Shown here piece by piece: positions 60,180 through 64,000 of a DNA stretch of 64,000 bases (position 1 is the stretch's first letter; every line of letters starts with the position of its first letter). The position numbers were made by a program, and so were the translations under genes. A model generated the notes under the pieces. It searched no databases. It worked only from the letters and a program-made list of their open reading frames with translations, and was not told the origin of the DNA. Source of the DNA: Psychroserpens sp. (GTDB lineage Bacteria > Bacteroidota > Bacteroidia > Flavobacteriales > Flavobacteriaceae); the NCBI GenBank assembly GCA_017643165.1, contig JAEPNY010000002.1:288402-352401 (forward strand). The letters run 5' to 3'.

Positions 60180-60553
60180 TACATCGTATTTGGATTAGCA
60201 GAGGATTTTGGGATTTGTTGAATCGCATCCCAATGCTCGCATATTTTCCCGTTATCATCAAATCTAAAAAAGTCCATAGTAATGTATTCGTCATTATCTG
60301 GCCACGTTTGGTGCGTGTGTAAGGCTACCAAATCACCTTCAGCAATACACCTCACAAATTCAATCGATTTTTCTGGGTATTCATTTTGCATACGTTCAAA
60401 ATAGTCAATAAACCCTTGTGTACCATCAGCTACATCAGGGTTATGCTGAATATATTCTTTGCCAATATATAGTTCTACAGCGCGTTTCGGATTGCCTTCA
60501 TAGGCCATTTTGTAAAATGCGATGGCATTCGCCTTATGTTGTTCTAAGTCCAT
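60176..60553 (-). CDS. NTF2-like (SnoaL-type) protein
   Basis: A 125-residue cone-fold domain: [23 protein letters not shown] start ([20 protein letters not shown]), [58 protein letters not shown]. Such proteins include polyketide cyclases, isomerases and many without known activity. It lies 3 bp after the acyltransferase-like gene on the same strand and ends in the CTAG shared with purC. Confidence 0.88.
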   Translation of the reverse strand: MDLEQHKANAIAFYKMAYEGNPKRAVELYIGKEYIQHNPDVADGTQGFIDYFERMQNEYPEKSIEFVRCIAEGDLVALHTHQTWPDNDEYITMDFFRFDDNGKICEHWDAIQQIPKSSANPNTMY

Positions 60554-60556
60554 ATG

Positions 60557-61645
60557 TTATTTTTTTAGTTTTTGTATCAGTCCGCGTACACCTTGATAGA
60601 TGAAATGATTGGTTTTTACATAATGGAATGAAATTATGCAAACGACGATCATAAATATAATTGCACCTAAGATGGCTTCAGTGGGTTCAAGCGATTTATA
60701 ATAAAATTGCTTTAAGCCTAATCCTGTATAACTTCCGAAGATAATAATGAAGTGAATCACATAGATCGATAAGGTTTTCTGACCAATTTTTCCAATCAAT
60801 GATCCCTTCAGAAAAGGTTCGGCCGCATAGAATATTCCAAATAGAACCAAAACGTTTCCGAAGCGTGTAAAGAGATAATTGTAGAATGCACAAGATTTAA
60901 AAAGTTCGATATCTGTCCACAAATATATTTTCATTAGTGCTAGGGATGAAAAATTGATGAGTAATAATCCTATGACTACAAATGAGATTACGGTAAACAT
61001 GCGGAATTTGTTTCGATGGACATGAGAGAAAAACACCGTAGCTAGGTAGCCTCCAAAGGCTGTATAACCAAACCATGGTAGTATAGTAAACACTGAGCCA
61101 TTAGTAGTTGTCATATAATTTGCAAAAAACAAAGGGACATTCTCCAATTCAAGCGCTCTATATAAGGGTTCAGTTAGAAAGCTTAAACAGCCTAATATCA
61201 GTAGAAACAATGATAGCAAACGAATGTAATGTTTGAATAACACATAGCACCCAATTAAAATAATGAGTGATAATCCAATACATTGTAGGACGTCAACTGC
61301 AAAAATGTAAGAACTAAACTCACCTCTAAACCATCCGAAAAAATCGATGCGTAAGGAATAGCCTATTCCAAGCAGTAAAAGTCCACGATATAACCCTTTT
61401 TTGATCCTTGGACGATCACTACCTTTGGCTTTAGCACGCAATAATAAATACAAAAAGACCAAACCGGAAATAGTGAAGAATGTAGGTGCAGTAATACCTC
61501 TGAAATAAGACCAAATCTGATATACCATATTTGTCTCATCGCGATAGATGGGATTGAGCAGTGTGTCAATGAAATGACCTTGTAGCATCATAAGAATCGC
61601 AAAGGCGCGCACTGCATCGATAAAATAAATACGGTCGGTTTTCAA
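60557..61645 (-). CDS. Integral membrane acyltransferase-like protein (HGSNAT/DUF1624 type)
   Basis: A 362-residue polytopic protein with about ten membrane helices. The N-terminus RIYFIDAVRAFAILMMLQGHFIDTLL is typical of heparan-alpha-glucosaminide N-acetyltransferase-like and related membrane acyltransferases, with the His of QGH as likely catalytic residue. Others in this fold modify glucans or cell-surface sugars. The substrate is unknown. It is divergent to the symporter at 61729, with an 83-bp gap. Confidence 0.82.
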   Translation of the reverse strand: MKTDRIYFIDAVRAFAILMMLQGHFIDTLLNPIYRDETNMVYQIWSYFRGITAPTFFTISGLVFLYLLLRAKAKGSDRPRIKKGLYRGLLLLGIGYSLRIDFFGWFRGEFSSYIFAVDVLQCIGLSLIILIGCYVLFKHYIRLLSLFLLILGCLSFLTEPLYRALELENVPLFFANYMTTTNGSVFTILPWFGYTAFGGYLATVFFSHVHRNKFRMFTVISFVVIGLLLINFSSLALMKIYLWTDIELFKSCAFYNYLFTRFGNVLVLFGIFYAAEPFLKGSLIGKIGQKTLSIYVIHFIIIFGSYTGLGLKQFYYKSLEPTEAILGAIIFMIVVCIISFHYVKTNHFIYQGVRGLIQKLKK

Positions 61646-61728
61646 AAATCAAAGATTTATGGTCATAAATATAGTTTTAATTTTTATGCTTCGGGAAGTT
61701 TAATATCTTAGTTCAGTATTATATATAC

Positions 61729-63096
61729 ATGGAGCAGCTCGAAAACTTTTCTGAACAATTTTCTTCTTTCGCCTGGGGAATTCCGCTATTAATACTCTTA
61801 GTTGGTGGAGGATTGTATTTATTGATACTGTCAAGATTCCTGCCGTTTCGATATTTCTCCCATGCGATAAGTGTGTTGCGTGGTAAATATGATGATCCTA
61901 ATGATCCAGGAGAAATTAGTCATTTTAAGGCGCTTACAACAGCCTTATCAAGTACAATTGGAATGGGCAATATCGCAGGAGTAGCTTTGGCCATTTCAGT
62001 AGGAGGACCAGGAGCCATGTTCTGGATGTGGATTAGTGCCATTGTTGGGATGAGTACTAAATATTTTACATCCACATTGGCAATTTTATATCGTGGAAAA
62101 GATTCCAGCGGCCAATTGCAAGGTGGTCCAATGTATTTTATTAGAGAAGGACTAGGGAAACGCTGGAAACCACTAGCTATAATGTTTTCAGTTTTTGGAA
62201 TGCTTGGCGCCTTGCCAGTTGTAAATGTTAATCAACTTAAACAGGCGATAAATGATATTATATTGATTCCAAATGGCGTTGAGGTTGATCTCTATACCAA
62301 TATACTTATAGCTATTATTCTAGTGATAATAACGTCAATAGTAATAATGGGAGGCTTAAAACGAATCAGTAACGTTGCTTCTAAAATGGTGCCTTCAATG
62401 GTGCTCCTTTACTTTGTGTTGGTATTAATCATATTGGCGGTGAATTATGATCAGGTACCACATTATTTTGTTCTAATTATTACCGATGCCTTTGACGCCA
62501 ACTACATCTCAGGAGATGAGGTAATGGGAGGGATGCTTGGTGCTTTGATATTACTTGGAATAAAACGCGGAGCATTTTCAAACGAAGCTGGAATTGGAAC
62601 GGCGCCAATGGCCCATGGTGCAGCGAAAACAGATGAGCCTGTTCGAGAGGGACTAGTAGCGATGCTTGGTCCAGTGATCGATACACTTATTGTCTGTACA
62701 TTAACGGCATTAGCAATCTTAGTAACTGGTGTTTGGGAAACAACAGCCAAGAATGGTGTGAGTCTCACGGCTTCCGCATTTCAAGAAGCTATGCCTTATG
62801 GTCAGTACCTATTAATGGTTTGCGTATTTATTTTTAGCATATCCTCTTTGTTTTCGTATGCCTATTATGGTAAAAAGTGCTTGTCCTTTTTAATAGGTGC
62901 ACAGAACAAACACTATTATAACATCTTTTATATAGGCAGTATTGTTATTGCTGCAACTACCGAATTTGAAGTGATGATCAACTTTATAGATGGAATTTTT
63001 GCATTTATGGCCATTCCAACAATGCTGGCAACTATTTTACTTGCGCCAAAGGTGGTAAAGGAAACCAAATCTTATTTTAATAGATTGAGGCCATAG
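61729..63096 (+). CDS. Sodium:alanine symporter family (AGCS) protein
   Basis: A 455-residue inner-membrane symporter with about eleven helices. Family motifs: LSSTIGMGNIAGVALAISVG, PGAMFWMWISAIVGMSTKYF, GGPMYFIREGLGKRWKPLA, KRGAFSNEAGIGTAPMAHG (the AGCS signature region) and SSLFSYAYYGKKCLSFLIG. It probably takes up alanine or glycine with sodium, in keeping with a marine host. It is followed by a 197-bp gap with no clear terminator before acs. Confidence 0.94.
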   Translation: MEQLENFSEQFSSFAWGIPLLILLVGGGLYLLILSRFLPFRYFSHAISVLRGKYDDPNDPGEISHFKALTTALSSTIGMGNIAGVALAISVGGPGAMFWMWISAIVGMSTKYFTSTLAILYRGKDSSGQLQGGPMYFIREGLGKRWKPLAIMFSVFGMLGALPVVNVNQLKQAINDIILIPNGVEVDLYTNILIAIILVIITSIVIMGGLKRISNVASKMVPSMVLLYFVLVLIILAVNYDQVPHYFVLIITDAFDANYISGDEVMGGMLGALILLGIKRGAFSNEAGIGTAPMAHGAAKTDEPVREGLVAMLGPVIDTLIVCTLTALAILVTGVWETTAKNGVSLTASAFQEAMPYGQYLLMVCVFIFSISSLFSYAYYGKKCLSFLIGAQNKHYYNIFYIGSIVIAATTEFEVMINFIDGIFAFMAIPTMLATILLAPKVVKETKSYFNRLRP

Positions 63097-63293
63097 GAAA
63101 AGGAATCAACTAGTCTTAAAATACTTTATAAGAAAGTAATTGAAGTGTCAAAAAACTTGTAAATTATGAATCCAAAAAGTTGAGAATTATCATCTAATAA
63201 TGCATGTGGCACTGATTTTTTAAAAACTGCTAAAAAATTGAATTGAAACTAGGGTCTAGAGACTCATTTATTCAAACTTTAATAAATACCATA

Positions 63294-64000
63294 ATGAGTA
63301 ATTATCATATAAAACATTTAGAAGAGTATTATCAAGTCTATCGCAAATCGGTTCGAAATCCCGAATTATTTTGGGAAGAAATTGCTGAAGAACATTTCCT
63401 ATGGCGAAAAAAATGGAACAATGTATTAAGTTGGGATTTCAGTAAACCAGAAGTGAAATGGTTTGAAGGAGCGCAATTAAATATTACTGAAAATTGTATC
63501 GATCGACATTTAGTAACACGAGGTGATAAAACTGCAATTCTTTTTGAACCAAATGACCCTAATGAATCCGCTGAGCACATAAGCTATAAAGACTTACATG
63601 AAAGAGTCTGTCGCTTTGCAAATGTTCTTAAACGTAAAGGTATAACCAAAGGTGATCGCGTGTGTATATATTTACCAATGATACCTGAATTGGCTATTTC
63701 TGTTCTGGCATGCGCAAGAATTGGAGCAATTCACTCCGTAGTATTTGCAGGGTTTTCTTCAACTGCTTTAGCAACACGTATTAATGATTCCCATTGTAAA
63801 ATGGTTATAACTAGTGATGGTTCTTACCGCGGTGCAAAAACAATAGATTTAAAAGGTATTGTGGATGAAGCTTTGGATAGTTGCGATTGTGTAGAGTCGG
63901 TATTAGTTGCGAAACGAATTAATTCAGAAATACAATTAAAAGAAGGCCGTGATTTTTGGTTACAACCCTTACTTGATAATGCTGATACAGATTGTGCAGC
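63294..64000 (+). CDS. acs: Acetyl-CoA synthetase, N-terminal part (cut by window edge)
   Basis: Activates acetate to acetyl-CoA. The frame runs from ATG 63294 to the window edge, about 235 residues. Features of AMP-forming acetyl-CoA synthetases: an N-terminal ACAS segment (LEEYYQVYRKSVRNPELFWE), WFEGAQLNITENCIDRH, the AMP-ligase core start YKDLHERVCRFANVLKRKGI, KGDRVCIYLPMIPELAISVL, ACARIGAIHSVVFAGFSSTA. The adenylation P-loop and C-terminal domain lie outside the window. The 197 bp upstream are AT-rich, with no recognised operator. Confidence 0.93.
   Translation, partial: MSNYHIKHLEEYYQVYRKSVRNPELFWEEIAEEHFLWRKKWNNVLSWDFSKPEVKWFEGAQLNITENCIDRHLVTRGDKTAILFEPNDPNESAEHISYKDLHERVCRFANVLKRKGITKGDRVCIYLPMIPELAISVLACARIGAIHSVVFAGFSSTALATRINDSHCKMVITSDGSYRGAKTIDLKGIVDEALDSCDCVESVLVAKRINSEIQLKEGRDFWLQPLLDNADTDCA

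Overview
The window is from a marine-type member of the Flavobacteriaceae (Bacteroidota). The evidence is the low GC content, a SusC/SusD glycan-uptake locus, two type IX secretion sorting domains, gliding genes gldF and gldG, promoters with the Bacteroidota -7 element TAnnTTTG, almost no Shine-Dalgarno sequences, and several TTG or GTG starts. The species cannot be named from this sequence. No tRNA, rRNA, CRISPR array, insertion sequence or phage gene was seen, and no gene-free stretch exceeds 300 bases.

Layout. 1-2541: the 5' part of a nitrous-oxide reductase operon on the minus strand (cytochrome c, fasciclin lipoprotein, nosZ, cut by the window edge) with a divergent Rrf2 regulator, followed by a solitary AAA+ ATPase. 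3650-34491: a laminarin (beta-1,3/1,6-glucan) utilisation locus. It has a membrane-spanning propeller/LuxR-type regulator, SusC, SusD, two PKD lipoproteins, a glycosidase fused to a probable outer-membrane beta-barrel, a multi-module binding lipoprotein and a GH16 laminarinase. A hairpin separates these from a GH149-type phosphorylase, an exported GH17, a GH30, an MFS carrier and a cytoplasmic GH17. A VCBS/ASPIC lipoprotein and a T9SS-secreted binding protein follow. The apparent logic is outer cleavage and debranching, SusCD import, transport, then phosphorolysis in the cytoplasm. No GH3 beta-glucosidase is present in the window.

34598-37772: a DUF255 thioredoxin-like protein and a LacI regulator. 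37893-43604: the complete ligase-associated DNA-repair cluster (MBL exonuclease, ATP-dependent ligase, Lhr-type helicase, PdeM endonuclease), with overlapping genes and mostly non-AUG starts. 43720-46014: a T9SS-secreted sugar dehydrogenase-like protein. 46111-50961: a Crp/Fnr regulator and a persulfide/sulfide-handling set (TauE/SafE exporter, persulfide dioxygenase-rhodanese, rhodanese, cytochrome c, thioredoxin, TPMT-type methyltransferase). 51049-52505: small membrane proteins, including one of 48 residues. 52581-57927 (minus): dnaN, gldG, an unknown gene inserted between gldG and gldF, gldF, a monooxygenase-like gene and a SAM hydroxide adenosyltransferase-like gene. 58139-64000: phoH, purC, an NTF2-like gene, a membrane acyltransferase-like gene, a sodium:alanine symporter and the start of acs.

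The most notable signals are regulatory. Five promoters (nos operon, three sulfur units, one 48-residue membrane protein) carry an Fnr-type palindrome with a 4-bp spacer, and in every case its centre lies exactly 29.5 bp upstream of the first base of the TAnnTTT(G/A) element. Separately, TGTA-N7-TGTATAG direct repeats sit before the laminarin regulator, susC and the distant secreted binding protein, which suggests one autoregulated regulon. The glycosidase-barrel fusion and the gene inserted into gldFG are the most unusual proteins.
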